DNA of 62,023 nucleotides from UBA1723 sp045641625 (GCA_045641625.1 JAZUHH010000009.1:1-62023); one strand, 5' to 3'; shown: positions 9,550 to 19,052, numbered from the stretch's first letter. Numbers and translations: made by a program. Notes: a model not told the origin generated them from the letters alone.

Positions 9550-10752
9550 CTATATCGACGAAGTGTGACGAGCCAATAAGTCGGCACAATTATCCAATGC
9601 CTCGTCTTCAATAATTCCGAACAAATCCCTGACAGTCATGTACTTTGAAACAACCTCGTGCATTTCCTCATAGGCATCGCTGTCAGCAACAATTCCTGCA
9701 CCTACTCTGAAATGAAGATACTTTCCCGCATCCTTCAAATCGTTTGCAAAAGAAGCGGCCTTGAAACAGCGCAAGTTCACAAAACTGAAAAAGTCTCCGT
9801 TAGGTTCGTTTATAGCGATCACACCTGCATACAAATCATCTTTGCAGTGGTCTTTTCTGATTATTATCTTTGAATTTGGCTTGGGAAAACCGCATACTGC
9901 TGGAGTTGGATGTATGATGTTTATCAGCTCCATTTGCGTTCCATCAAATTTGACACGGATGTCGGTAGCCAAATGCTTTATGCTTCCATATCTAACTTCT
10001 CTGGTTGGAAACACATCCTGAACCTTATATGTACTGTATGACTTTTCCGTAGAGGCACTGCAGACAACCTCCTCATGCTTGAAATGGTTGATTACAAGGT
10101 TATGCTCCTCTATATTCTTGTCACTCCAGCTTTCCTTGCTGTCAGCCGGCATAGTACCTGCCAGAGCAAGGGCTTCATAACACTCCGAATCATGATACTT
10201 CTTGAACAGCAGCTCAGGACTGGCACCAATCCATACGGCATCTTCTACCGACTCAACTTTACTCTTATCGTTAAACAGATAGACAATCTCGGCCGAAGAA
10301 CCGGAATATATTGCATTGGCAAACATTAAGTTAAGGTCAGTGTCACTTTCAACAATGTTCAGTATCGTCAGTGATGTTACTAGTTTTTCAACCCAACCAT
10401 CCCTAATGTCTATTTTTCTTTCATTTACCTTATCCACGAAGGAGTTCAAACGGCTTCTGTTGTATCCTTCGTTATACAGACATGAAATGCTGTCATATTT
10501 ACGAAGGACGTTGCTTCTGCTTTTTGAAGAAAAACAAGACTTGAACCTGTGGGGGCCGTCAAATGCATCGAACGAGTCCAAGCTTCTTCGCTCCAACTCT
10601 ACGAACGAAGCATACGGTTCTCCATCCCAAGTGTAAATATCGGATGTTCCACAGCCGACTTCGCATCGTTTCATGGCAACAATAACATTGCTGTTCTTCA
10701 ACTTATACACGAAGTCTGGAGTTATCTCATCAAGCCAGTCAACAAGTCTCAT
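9550..10752 (-). CDS. menF: Isochorismate synthase
   Basis: Converts chorismate to isochorismate, entering menaquinone synthesis. The 400-aa protein has the chorismate-binding fold in its second half: EALALAGTMPADSKESW, EHNLVINHF, VRYGSIKHLATDIRVKF, HPTPAVCGFPK and the Mg-binding region YAGVIAINEPNGDF. The N-terminal part is the less conserved spacer domain. Adjacent to menD, so menF is preferred to a siderophore EntC role. Begins 7 nt after the stop of the metallo-hydrolase gene, indicating co-transcription. Confidence 0.92.
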   Translation of the reverse strand: MRLVDWLDEITPDFVYKLKNSNVIVAMKRCEVGCGTSDIYTWDGEPYASFVELERRSLDSFDAFDGPHRFKSCFSSKSRSNVLRKYDSISCLYNEGYNRSRLNSFVDKVNERKIDIRDGWVEKLVTSLTILNIVESDTDLNLMFANAIYSGSSAEIVYLFNDKSKVESVEDAVWIGASPELLFKKYHDSECYEALALAGTMPADSKESWSDKNIEEHNLVINHFKHEEVVCSASTEKSYSTYKVQDVFPTREVRYGSIKHLATDIRVKFDGTQMELINIIHPTPAVCGFPKPNSKIIIRKDHCKDDLYAGVIAINEPNGDFFSFVNLRCFKAASFANDLKDAGKYLHFRVGAGIVADSDAYEEMHEVVSKYMTVRDLFGIIEDEALDNCADLLARHTSSI

Positions 10753-10759
10753 TTTCCCT

Positions 10760-11407
10760 TTAGAAATTAAGATAAGGATTATGCAGCAACTCGTGTTCTA
10801 CGCTTGTTTCCTCTCCATGACCGGATAGCAGTCTTGTGTCTCCAGGCAGTTTCATAAGCTGGTTCTCTATACTGCGTATGATCTCCTCCTGACTGCCAGA
10901 AGGGAAATCTGTTCTTCCCACAGACTCGCGGAACACTGTATCACCGACAAAGCAGACCTTGTCCTTGGCAGAATAGAAGCAAAGTCCACCTGCACTATGA
11001 CCCGGAGTCTCAAGCACTGTAAGCGACTCGTTGCCAATCTCTATCACATCTCCGTTTTTAAGCTTTCTGCCTATTCCAGGGGCCTGTTCCTCTTGAGGGA
11101 AGCCGAACAGATTGAGCTGATCAAGGTATGTGTCAATGAAGAACTGGTCCTTTTCACTGGCCTCTGTCAACAATCCCCAAGTGTCATATACGAACTTGTT
11201 GCCATAGATATGGTCGAAATGCAGATGCGTGTTAAGCAAGTGCTTGGGAGTCAGCCCAAGCTCTTCAATCCTCTTTCTGAACTTGATCTTTTCCATTCGC
11301 GAACGGCAGCCTGCATCAATGATTGCACACTCCTTTGTCTCGCTGCAATATACTATGTATGTATTCTCCTGAATCTGGTTGAAAACCATCAACTCAATCT
11401 GTAACAT
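10760..11407 (-). CDS. Metallo-beta-lactamase-fold hydrolase, GloB-like
   Basis: 215-aa zinc hydrolase with the HLHFDH motif at residues 61-66, a downstream metal His in TPGHSAGG, an Asp in FVGDTVF and a late His in LSGHGEET. The length and motifs match the glyoxalase-II/YcbL group commonly found in Bacteroidetes. The natural thioester or lactone substrate cannot be read from sequence. It is wedged between a lipoprotein gene (2 nt gap) and menF (7 nt gap), so it is co-expressed with menaquinone genes. A role on a CoA thioester intermediate is possible but unproven. Confidence 0.85.
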   Translation of the reverse strand: MLQIELMVFNQIQENTYIVYCSETKECAIIDAGCRSRMEKIKFRKRIEELGLTPKHLLNTHLHFDHIYGNKFVYDTWGLLTEASEKDQFFIDTYLDQLNLFGFPQEEQAPGIGRKLKNGDVIEIGNESLTVLETPGHSAGGLCFYSAKDKVCFVGDTVFRESVGRTDFPSGSQEEIIRSIENQLMKLPGDTRLLSGHGEETSVEHELLHNPYLNF

Positions 11408-11409
11408 AA

Positions 11410-11919
11410 CTACTTGTTATTAAACTGGAACGAACGAATAATGTTGGAAACTTCGGCAGAATCGCCAAAAGTGTAGTCTCCTGTTATTCCATAAAGCACA
11501 CCATTGTTGCCCTGTCTGATATCGAATATCTGCTTGAACTTGATTCCGTCCTCTTCGCAGGTATAGACAATCTCACAAAGTGTGTCGGACTGGAACGAGG
11601 AAACCATATCGAAATTGTTTATCTCGTTAAGCATTGAACGAAACCTGTTCTCTGCAAAAAATGACAGGCAGCTCTCGCTCTGCGTATGGTTAACGAAGAC
11701 GTAAACGCTGTCATTGCCGGAAGACAGAAACAAGTCAGTTCCAGCGATACTGTCCTTCTCGTATTTCCATCCCTCAGGCAAAGCAAAAGAAAACTCCCTA
11801 ACAGTCTTTGTATCAGGCTTTTTGTCCGTTGACACCTTGGAAGGTCCACACGAAGAGGCACCTATCAGCATTGACACCAATGCCATGCAAACAATTATTT
11901 TACTCCAAACTTCTCTCAT
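11410..11919 (-). CDS. Small lipoprotein of unknown function
   Basis: About 169 aa from ATG at 11919; the longer reading from 11928 uses TTG and lies inside the promoter. Signal peptide with lipobox near GASSCG, then a globular domain with alternating beta strands (EFSFALPEGWKYEKDSIAG, DSVYVFVNHTQSES). This resembles small 'PsbP-like' lipoproteins in general layout, but I do not assign a family. First gene of the unit leading into the hydrolase, menF and menD. The -7 box ends 6 nt before the ATG, so the message may be leaderless. Confidence 0.7.
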   Translation of the reverse strand: MREVWSKIIVCMALVSMLIGASSCGPSKVSTDKKPDTKTVREFSFALPEGWKYEKDSIAGTDLFLSSGNDSVYVFVNHTQSESCLSFFAENRFRSMLNEINNFDMVSSFQSDTLCEIVYTCEEDGIKFKQIFDIRQGNNGVLYGITGDYTFGDSAEVSNIIRSFQFNNK

Positions 11920-11925
11920 AATAGG

Positions 11926-11957
11926 CAAAATTAGACAAAATCTGATTCATTTACAAA
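11926..11957 (-). promoter_or_regulatory. Bacteroidetes-type promoter for the men operon
   Basis: -7 box TAATTTTG (minus strand, 11933-11926) with a TTTG -33 element at 11957-11954, spacer 20 nt. The expected start point falls almost on the ATG at 11919. Confidence 0.7.
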
Positions 11958-12247
11958 AATTATCCTACAAAAGTAACAGCTGACTTACAACATGGACTTC
12001 CAATAAAGTATTAAGGCTAAAAAACATAATAATAACGCTCTAAGCATATTGAGTCGGACATTCCTAATAGGAAATACCCCAAAACACAAAACAGATTTTG
12101 TTATGAAGGGAAAAAACATCACCAAAAGTAACTTAATATTTAGTCATAATAATTATCGAATTGCAATCTTGGTTTATTTATTCGAGCAAAATCTGTCTAT
12201 GATTAAAATATGATAAAAAAACTATAGAAAAAGCAAATGTTACGCTA
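11958..12247. other. AT-rich divergent intergenic region
   Basis: Gene-free stretch between the divergent men and MFS promoters. Apart from a short palindrome TTCCTAATAGGAA at 12061-12073, which could be an operator, I see nothing in it. Confidence 0.5.
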
Positions 12248-12276
12248 TTGGAATTGGCGATAAATGACTAATTTTG
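12248..12276 (+). promoter_or_regulatory. Bacteroidetes-type promoter for the MFS gene
   Basis: TTG at 12248-12250, 18-nt spacer, TAATTTTG at 12269-12276; start point expected near 12283, leaving a leader of about 50 nt. Confidence 0.75.
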
Positions 12277-12331
12277 CACCCGAAAAGAAAAAACTAAAAC
12301 AAACTATAAACTAAAATTACTAGAACTTAAG

Positions 12332-13519
12332 ATGGAGCAACAAAACAATGTCTCCGCATTGCGATTGGCCAAGAACCATGCCCGCTATGCACTGATGACA
12401 ATGTATTTTTTTGCAGGATTCACATTTGCCACACTTGTTTCAAGAATGCCTGCATTACAAAGCATCTACAATTTCCAATACATGGGATTAGGAGTAATGG
12501 AGCTTTCAATGGCGATAGGAGGACTTATCTGCATGCCTATCTGCTCAAATCTGGCCAACAGATACGGAAGCAAAAAACTGACTCGTATGGGCTACTTTGT
12601 GGCAGTCGTATTCTCTCTGATACCGCTAATGCCGTCAAAATATCTGCTTTTCCCGGTATGTATGGCCTATGGTGCGTTTGTGTCGCTGTTTGACAATGCA
12701 ATAAACGGAAATTCAATTCTGGTGGAACACGCCTACAAGCGAAGCATTCTGAGCAAATTCCATGCCATCTACTATGTGGGAACACTGACAGGAGCTCTTG
12801 CTTCAATTCTTTTTCTAACACTTGAAATTTCCACACAGATACACTTTGCATTTGCCTCTCTATGCGTGATACTCGAACTTCTGTTCCTGCGTCCTTATTT
12901 GATAAGGGAGAAACGAAACACACAAGGGGAAGCCAAGAAATTCAAACTTATGTTTCCTAAGGGAATACTTCTTGTAATAGCATTCTTCGCCTTATTCAGC
13001 CGTATTATCGAGGGAAGCATCAATACTTGGAGCACGATGTATATGAAAGAGGTTATCGAGCTTGCTCAAAACCTTGCACCTCTTGGACTTGCAATATATG
13101 CCACATTTATAGCAATCGGAAGATTTATGGGAGACATTGTAAGAAGCAGATTTTCTGAAACATACATACTTCTTATCTGCGGTTTCATCACTATCACGGG
13201 ACTTGCACTGCTCTCTTGCTCGACATCTATGATAATCTCTTGCATAGCACTGTTTATCATAGGAATAGGCATGAGTTGCGTTGTTCCAATCATCTATAGC
13301 TTGGCAGGCAGTCAGCCGGATGTAACACCAGGAGCCGGCATTGCAATGGTGAATACAATTAGTGGAACAGGATTCTTCTTCGGTCCGTTCCTTATAGCGT
13401 ACATAGGTGACGAATTAGGCCTTAGAGCCTCGTTCCTATATGTTTTCGGACTAAGTATTGCAATGGGAATAATGGCTTCAATTCTATGGAGGAAAAGCGG
13501 CAAGCCAATGAAGAAATAA
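12332..13519 (+). CDS. Major facilitator superfamily transporter
   Basis: 395-aa integral membrane protein with about 12 hydrophobic helices. The loop between helices 2 and 3 carries the MFS-type ANRYGSKKLTRMG motif. It resembles the FucP/YbjJ-like group (FAGFTFATLVSRMPALQ at the first helix). Substrate unknown; sugar or drug export are both possible. Monocistronic with its own promoter and a hairpin terminator at 13625, and is the only plus-strand gene in the centre of the window. Intact, start ATG well placed 56 nt after the -7 box. Confidence 0.88.
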   Translation: MEQQNNVSALRLAKNHARYALMTMYFFAGFTFATLVSRMPALQSIYNFQYMGLGVMELSMAIGGLICMPICSNLANRYGSKKLTRMGYFVAVVFSLIPLMPSKYLLFPVCMAYGAFVSLFDNAINGNSILVEHAYKRSILSKFHAIYYVGTLTGALASILFLTLEISTQIHFAFASLCVILELLFLRPYLIREKRNTQGEAKKFKLMFPKGILLVIAFFALFSRIIEGSINTWSTMYMKEVIELAQNLAPLGLAIYATFIAIGRFMGDIVRSRFSETYILLICGFITITGLALLSCSTSMIISCIALFIIGIGMSCVVPIIYSLAGSQPDVTPGAGIAMVNTISGTGFFFGPFLIAYIGDELGLRASFLYVFGLSIAMGIMASILWRKSGKPMKK

Positions 13520-13624
13520 TAAAACACTCCCAATTTAGATAACAAGTTCAAAACAAAAGAAAATTGGTGATTATTATCTCGAACCTGTTGAGTATTGGAT
13601 AGACATACATAATACTTTAATGCA

Positions 13625-13670
13625 TTAAGAAGTTGTTTAAATTTTAGTGGAAATTTAAACAACTTCTTAA
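13625..13670. terminator. Perfect 20-bp inverted repeat between convergent genes
   Basis: Arms 13625-13644 and 13651-13670 are exact complements around a 6-nt loop. It lies between the 3' ends of the MFS gene and the facing lipoprotein gene and would work in both directions. Confidence 0.75.
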
Positions 13671-13699
13671 TCTTTCAAGTGGCTATATAAAAGAATAAC

Positions 13700-14449
13700 C
13701 TACATTGTTTCGTCATAATTCCTTGTCTCTATCGAAATAGAACTGACTACTCCATTTTCCAAAATAATTTTTACTGGGCATTCTTCATCACCTTCATATT
13801 TGTCGTCATACAGTCTGTATTTAACTGAAATTTCGACTGTAAACGGAGACTCTTTCTTGGAGTTATATGACTCGTAATATTTGCGTGTTTCAGGCATCAA
13901 AGAGAACAAATCATCTTGCTTCATACCTACATGAACGGTTGTTCCATTTATTGAAACACGATACTTAGAACTATAAAAGTTAAAACCTACACAAGACAAT
14001 AAATTCTCATCCCAATTTCCAGTATTTCCTGGTCCAGGAGAATGATAAACAAGACTCATACCTTCTGTTTCATACATAGTCTCTCTCCATTCATCGTTAT
14101 CACTGATGGTATCTGAGACAAAATCATCAGGAACTTCTTCATAATACACAGGCTTTTCATATTTTATATTAAAGCAATGAAAAGCCTTTCTAAAATCATT
14201 CTCTAATGGACAAAATCTCTTTATCTGAATATCATTAACAAACACACCTGATTTGTTAGACGTATCATTATAAACAGTATCTGCCAAAGAGTCCTCTGCT
14301 GTAACTACCCTAGGCGTATAGGTCTCCTGAATAGGACGATATAGCATAGATATAGAGTCTCTGTTATCCTTCTGTTCTTCCTTTATTGTATTACTAGAAC
14401 AAGCAGAGAAAAACATTACTAAAAAGCAAACAAAATTTCTGGTCTTCAT
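13700..14449 (-). CDS. Lipoprotein of unknown function
   Basis: About 249 aa from ATG at 14449 (the frame extends to a TTG at 14467, but the ATG precedes a proper signal peptide). Lipobox in FFSACSSN with Cys near 17. The mature region begins with a Ser/Asp/Glu-rich linker and ends in a folded domain with KYRVSINGTTVHVGMKQDD and KYRLYDDKYEGDEECPVKI. No family recognised. It may be an independent unit, because a terminator for obg lies just after it on the right. Confidence 0.65.
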   Translation of the reverse strand: MKTRNFVCFLVMFFSACSSNTIKEEQKDNRDSISMLYRPIQETYTPRVVTAEDSLADTVYNDTSNKSGVFVNDIQIKRFCPLENDFRKAFHCFNIKYEKPVYYEEVPDDFVSDTISDNDEWRETMYETEGMSLVYHSPGPGNTGNWDENLLSCVGFNFYSSKYRVSINGTTVHVGMKQDDLFSLMPETRKYYESYNSKKESPFTVEISVKYRLYDDKYEGDEECPVKIILENGVVSSISIETRNYDETM

Positions 14450-14484
14450 AATATGTTTATCTGACAAAACTTAATTAAAAATAT

Positions 14485-14514
14485 ACTTGTCGTAGTAAGA
14501 AACATACGACAAGT
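14485..14514 (-). terminator. Terminator downstream of obg
   Basis: 10-bp perfect stem ACTTGTCGTA/TACGACAAGT with a 10-nt loop, followed on the minus strand by ATATTTTTAA. Confidence 0.75.
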
Positions 14515-14539
14515 ACAAAGCAAAAAATTTTATAACTGA

Positions 14540-15784
14540 CTATTTGTTAGTATCATCTTCATCATCGTCTATGATTTCCATTTCATCATCTTCATAAACG
14601 ATATCCTCCTCATTCTCTGCGTCTTCACCCTCGAACTCGAATTCCTCATCCCAATCCTCCTCGTAATAGTCATCAGGATCTGGATTCTCGTCAATAATTG
14701 TGAAGTCTTCATCATCGTCTGCAAAATCATGTGCAAGTCTGTCTGCATCAAGATTTCTATGAGTAATCTTCTCGCTGAAGTCGAATCTGTTATTGTTTTG
14801 AATCAGCTTCCAGATTTCATCCTTCAACTGCTGAAGACCGTCTCCGCTAACAGCAGAAATCATGCAATACTTGACATCACTTGGAATAGACTCCTTGATC
14901 ATTTCACGAAGCTCATCGTCGAGCATATCAGCCTTTGTCAAACACAAGATTCTGTCCTTGTTTGCAAGCTCTGAATTATACGCAGTAACCTCATTTAGAA
15001 GAAGTTTGTACTCCTCCATAATGTCATCAGTATCACAAGGCACCATAAAGCAAAGAACTGCATTTCTTTCGATATGACGAAGGAATCTATATCCCAATCC
15101 TTTACCCTCGCTTGCACCCTCGATAATACCAGGAATATCTGCCATACAGAAGCTTTTTCCGTCTCTATAGGCCACAATACCCAAGTTTGGGACAAGAGTA
15201 GTGAACGGATAATCTGCAATCTTTGGCTTTGCTGCAGAAATAGACGAAAGCAAAGTACTCTTACCTGCATTCGGCTTACCTACAAGACCTACATCTGCAA
15301 GAACCTTCAACTCTAGGATAATTATCTTCTCTTGAGCAGGCTCACCACTTTGAGCATATCTTGGAGTTCTATTGGTAGCAGAACGGAAATGCCAGTTACC
15401 AAGACCTCCGCGACCACCTTTTAAAAGGATCTTCTCCTCACCATCTTCGGTAACGTCCATCAAGTATTCTCCTGTCTGAGCATCATACACGACAGTACCC
15501 ATAGGAACTTCGATAATTTTATCCTCTCCATCTTTACCGAAACTACGGCTGTGGCTACCACTGCCACCATGTCCAGCAAAGATATGTCTGTCATATTTCA
15601 AGTGAAGAAGTGTCCAATAGTTTTTGTTGGCACGAAGTATAATATGGCCTCCTCTACCGCCATCACCTCCATCAGGACCTCCTTTAGGAGTAAATTTTTC
15701 TCTATGCAAATGTGCTGAACCTCCACCACCGTGACCACTTCTAACGTGAATCTTTACATAATCCACAAAATTACTTTCTGCCAT
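14540..15784 (-). CDS. obgE: Obg GTPase, ribosome assembly
   Basis: Essential ribosome-associated GTPase acting in 50S maturation and stress control. The glycine-rich Obg domain occupies about residues 1-158 (VRSGHGGGGSAHLHREKF, GGPDGGDGGRGG). The G domain has its P-loop GLVGKPNAGKS near 165-175, the switch region with DIPGIIEGA, and TKAD for guanine recognition. The C-terminal tail from about residue 335 is extremely acidic (many Asp/Glu runs), longer than in E. coli but usual for Bacteroidetes Obg. 414 aa, intact. It follows the susD gene by 25 nt, so they may be co-transcribed. Confidence 0.96.
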   Translation of the reverse strand: MAESNFVDYVKIHVRSGHGGGGSAHLHREKFTPKGGPDGGDGGRGGHIILRANKNYWTLLHLKYDRHIFAGHGGSGSHSRSFGKDGEDKIIEVPMGTVVYDAQTGEYLMDVTEDGEEKILLKGGRGGLGNWHFRSATNRTPRYAQSGEPAQEKIIILELKVLADVGLVGKPNAGKSTLLSSISAAKPKIADYPFTTLVPNLGIVAYRDGKSFCMADIPGIIEGASEGKGLGYRFLRHIERNAVLCFMVPCDTDDIMEEYKLLLNEVTAYNSELANKDRILCLTKADMLDDELREMIKESIPSDVKYCMISAVSGDGLQQLKDEIWKLIQNNNRFDFSEKITHRNLDADRLAHDFADDDEDFTIIDENPDPDDYYEEDWDEEFEFEGEDAENEEDIVYEDDEMEIIDDDEDDTNK

Positions 15785-15809
15785 AATTTTAACCTGCTTT
15801 ATGTATTAT

Positions 15810-17525
15810 TTAATCTGCGATTGGCAAAGGTAAGAAATATTTTAGATTTCCCTCGCTTTCACACATTCTTTCTACAAAACTACTGGCTACAGCACCACTC
15901 CACTTAGTGTTTTTCAATCCATCGCTGTCAAAATCGAAATCTGCAGCAAAGTCATTTTCATCAACTGTAGCATATTTGATATGTTCTGAATCATCGGACA
16001 GTCTCCAGTAAATCTTTTCAGGAACCTCAATGAATTCAGCTTTTCTTTCCTTTAGGTTGTTAAGTCGAACTTTTGATTCAGACAAAGACTTGTCAAGAAT
16101 ACCATAGCGCATAAGGTCGAACTTACGTTTTCTCTCTCCTCCAAGTTCGAACATCCTTTCTTTACGTATTCCTTCAAGTGTAGTCAAGTATGTAGTCATT
16201 TTTCCTAGATAATGATCAACTTTCATATCAACATCTGAAGATTTGAAAGCCCTGACTCTTACCTTTCTCAAAAGGTCCTTGGCTCCATCAATGTCATTCT
16301 CTACTTCAAGCCTACACTCTGCAAGCATTAAAAGAACATCTGAATATCTCATAATTGGAAGATCAACTCCAGTATATTTCTGCTTACCTTCATATACAGG
16401 CTGAAGCCATTCTCTGCGGAATTTTCCGAAAGAGATATTGTTGATTCCAGACAAATTCTGTTGGCTGTCTTTAGTATATTTGTGAAGTGTAAGAGTCACA
16501 TCTCTGCGCAAGTCATTGCAGTCGAAATCATAGAAATATGTAACAGGTGCAAGAACTCCACATTCTGTAGATCCATACTTAGAGCCTTCATCATGCTTGG
16601 TTGATATGAAGTATCCAAGCTCTCCGCTATTTCCTCTTGTCATAGGTAAAGCGAACAGAATTTCAGAAGACACATTATCGTAGCTCATCAATTTCTTGAA
16701 AATCTTCTCATAGCTGCTTTCAAGTTCATATTTGCCACTATTGACAACCTTTTCAAGATAATACCTTGCCTTCTTCAAATACTCAATTTTATCGTCTGTA
16801 TCTTCATCTGTATCTACATCAGAAATCATTGAACGACCAGAACGTGTAAAGCACATCTCAGCGAGCAACGCATACGACGAATATTTGTTCAATCTTTCAA
16901 AACTATCTACTTCGCCATCTAAATACTCAATCCAATCTTCTACGTTAGCAATTTCCTGAGTAAGTATATTTTTACGGTTTTCTACTACTTTATAAGAGAT
17001 ATTGTCAGTATTGTAATTGTTAGTTATGTAAGGTATATCACCGAATACTCTTACCATATCATGGTAAATGAACGCTCTTAAAACTGATACTTCAGCTTTA
17101 ATGGAAAGCATTTTTTTAAGTTGTTCTCCTTTTAATTCATTTATACCCTTATCTGTTGCAGAAATTAAGTTGTTGCACTCTCTGATAGTCGAGTAACAGT
17201 TAGTAATTATATCAATTGATTCAGTATTGTATGATGTAGCTACACCTCTTGCGATTGCACGTCTTCCATTGTCTGTGCTACCGCTTATACACTCTATATC
17301 GCTATTTAGAGAACAATAATAAGAAAGCTTCTTTCCATACATACTTCCTTTTGTCATCTTGGCATATACTCCCATAAGTGCCTGCTCTGCCAAAATAGGC
17401 GAAGAACTTATGTTTGTTTCGGTAATACGAGATTCGCTATCTGAATCAAAGTCATCATCGCAACTTACCGAAACAACAAAAAATGCCGAAACAAATATGA
17501 CAAGTATGTATTTTACAAACCTCAT
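15810..17525 (-). CDS. Orphan SusD/RagB-family outer-membrane lipoprotein
   Basis: 571 aa with a lipoprotein signal (lipobox VSVSCDD, Cys about 22) followed by an acidic patch. The SusD-like TPR region (about 90-330) and a C-terminal region with the typical RKERMFELGGERKRKFDLMRYG motif follow. Such proteins cap TonB-dependent SusC channels and bind glycans or other nutrients at the cell surface. No susC is next to it; the neighbours are obg and the CCA enzyme. The partner must be encoded elsewhere, or this is a remnant of a lost utilisation locus. No stop or frameshift is seen, so it is probably functional. Confidence 0.9.
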   Translation of the reverse strand: MRFVKYILVIFVSAFFVVSVSCDDDFDSDSESRITETNISSSPILAEQALMGVYAKMTKGSMYGKKLSYYCSLNSDIECISGSTDNGRRAIARGVATSYNTESIDIITNCYSTIRECNNLISATDKGINELKGEQLKKMLSIKAEVSVLRAFIYHDMVRVFGDIPYITNNYNTDNISYKVVENRKNILTQEIANVEDWIEYLDGEVDSFERLNKYSSYALLAEMCFTRSGRSMISDVDTDEDTDDKIEYLKKARYYLEKVVNSGKYELESSYEKIFKKLMSYDNVSSEILFALPMTRGNSGELGYFISTKHDEGSKYGSTECGVLAPVTYFYDFDCNDLRRDVTLTLHKYTKDSQQNLSGINNISFGKFRREWLQPVYEGKQKYTGVDLPIMRYSDVLLMLAECRLEVENDIDGAKDLLRKVRVRAFKSSDVDMKVDHYLGKMTTYLTTLEGIRKERMFELGGERKRKFDLMRYGILDKSLSESKVRLNNLKERKAEFIEVPEKIYWRLSDDSEHIKYATVDENDFAADFDFDSDGLKNTKWSGAVASSFVERMCESEGNLKYFLPLPIAD

Positions 17526-17542
17526 TTATATGAATTGTTTCT

Positions 17543-19003
17543 TTATACCTTCTTTAATCCGATACGGTCTGCTATTTCAAACATCATCTTCATAGCCTCT
17601 TCCCTATCATTGTGAATCTTGCCGTCGAGTATGGCATTCTTTATCTCTTCCTTTATGATACCGATCTCACGGCACTGGCCTATTCCGAAAGTTTCCATAA
17701 TATCATTTCCGGATACAGGAGGCTGGAACAATCTTATATGATCCTTTTCTTCGATCTCCTGCATTTTCTCTCGCAACAATCTGTAGTTGTTATGGAACTT
17801 TTCTCTCTTCAATACATTGTTGCTTGTAATATCTGCATCGCAAAGAATCATCAAGTCATCAATGTCATCTCCTGCTTCAAAAAGCAGTCTTCTTATTGCG
17901 CTATCAGAAACTCCTTCCTCTATCAAAGAGATAGGTCTCATATGCAGACTGACAAGTTTTTTTGTATATTCAAGCTCCATACCAAGAGGCAAAGTAAGAT
18001 GCTTGAAAATTCTTGGCACCATCTTTCCTCCCAAATACTCATGGTTATGGAATGTCCATCCCTTGACTTGTTCAAACTTCTTTGCCTGAGGCTTAGCTAT
18101 ATCATGGAAAAGAGCAGAAATTCTCAAAAACAAGTTATCTGATTTCTCGCTCACATTGTCCAAAACCTGCATTGTATGTAGGAAATTATCTTTGTGAGCT
18201 CTTCCATTTTTTGTCTCTATACCAGAAAGAGCGTGAACATCTGGAAGCACGTGTTCCATCAAACCGCTTTCCTCCATAAAGTATAAACCGACACTAGGAC
18301 GCTTGCTCATCATTATCTTTACAAACTCATCCTTGATGCGCTCGTGTGTGATTATCTTTATTCTTCCAGCATTCTCTCGTATTGCGTTGAAAGTGTTCTC
18401 CTCTGGACTCATGCCAAGCTGAGACGCAAAACGAACACAACGCATCATTCTCAAAGGATCGTCATCAAACGTAATCACAGGATCAAGAGGTGTTCTTAGA
18501 ATACCCCACTCCAAATCCCTTGTTCCGTCAAAAAGATCTATTAGCTCTCCTTTCTTACCTGTACCTATACCGCAGTCCAAATTCTCGTCATTTCTGTCAC
18601 ATAGACGCACACACATTGCGTTTAACGAGAAATCCCTTCTTGACAAGTCATCTCTCAAATTTCCAGGTTCGCACTTTGGATTTCTGCTGTCTCTGTTATA
18701 GCTTTCCTTTCTTGCAGTCACAAACTCTATTTCAACATCATGGCTCTTGACCTGAGCAGTTCCAAAGTTCTTGAATATTGACATGCTTGAATACTTTCCA
18801 AGCTTTGACTTTACCGCCATAGCAAGTTTTTCGCTGCTCTGTGCACCTAGTGTCAGAACATCGACATCCTTGTTCGGTCTGCCAAGAATATGGTCACGAA
18901 CATAACCTCCGACAACAAAGGCATCAACGCCAATTTCTTGAGCTGTTTCAGATACCAACTTTATTGCCTTGTCTTTGAAAATGTCTGAAAAATCAAAGTT
19001 CAT
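17543..19003 (-). CDS. cca: CCA tRNA nucleotidyltransferase with HD domain
   Basis: Adds or repairs the 3' CCA end of tRNAs. The 486-aa protein has the class-II nucleotidyltransferase head with VGGYVRDHILGRPNKDVDV at 31-49, where D46 and D48 are the metal-binding carboxylates. Next come the RRDFSLNAM and DPLRMMRCVRFASQLG signatures, then a C-terminal HD phosphohydrolase domain (FHDIAKP, and the HNHEYLGGKM stretch). The HD form is the usual Bacteroidetes version. A poly(A) polymerase role is an alternative for this family, but one copy with this layout is most simply CCA-adding. Stop lies 17 nt before the susD start. Confidence 0.92.
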   Translation of the reverse strand: MNFDFSDIFKDKAIKLVSETAQEIGVDAFVVGGYVRDHILGRPNKDVDVLTLGAQSSEKLAMAVKSKLGKYSSMSIFKNFGTAQVKSHDVEIEFVTARKESYNRDSRNPKCEPGNLRDDLSRRDFSLNAMCVRLCDRNDENLDCGIGTGKKGELIDLFDGTRDLEWGILRTPLDPVITFDDDPLRMMRCVRFASQLGMSPEENTFNAIRENAGRIKIITHERIKDEFVKIMMSKRPSVGLYFMEESGLMEHVLPDVHALSGIETKNGRAHKDNFLHTMQVLDNVSEKSDNLFLRISALFHDIAKPQAKKFEQVKGWTFHNHEYLGGKMVPRIFKHLTLPLGMELEYTKKLVSLHMRPISLIEEGVSDSAIRRLLFEAGDDIDDLMILCDADITSNNVLKREKFHNNYRLLREKMQEIEEKDHIRLFQPPVSGNDIMETFGIGQCREIGIIKEEIKNAILDGKIHNDREEAMKMMFEIADRIGLKKV

Positions 19004-19052
19004 GCTATAATATTGAAATATATAAGTTCTATATGTTTATTGAAAGAAAAAA

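Noticed and set aside
14540..15784. The acidic tail of Obg as a novel fusion
   Set aside because: Acidic C-terminal extensions are normal in Bacteroidetes Obg proteins.
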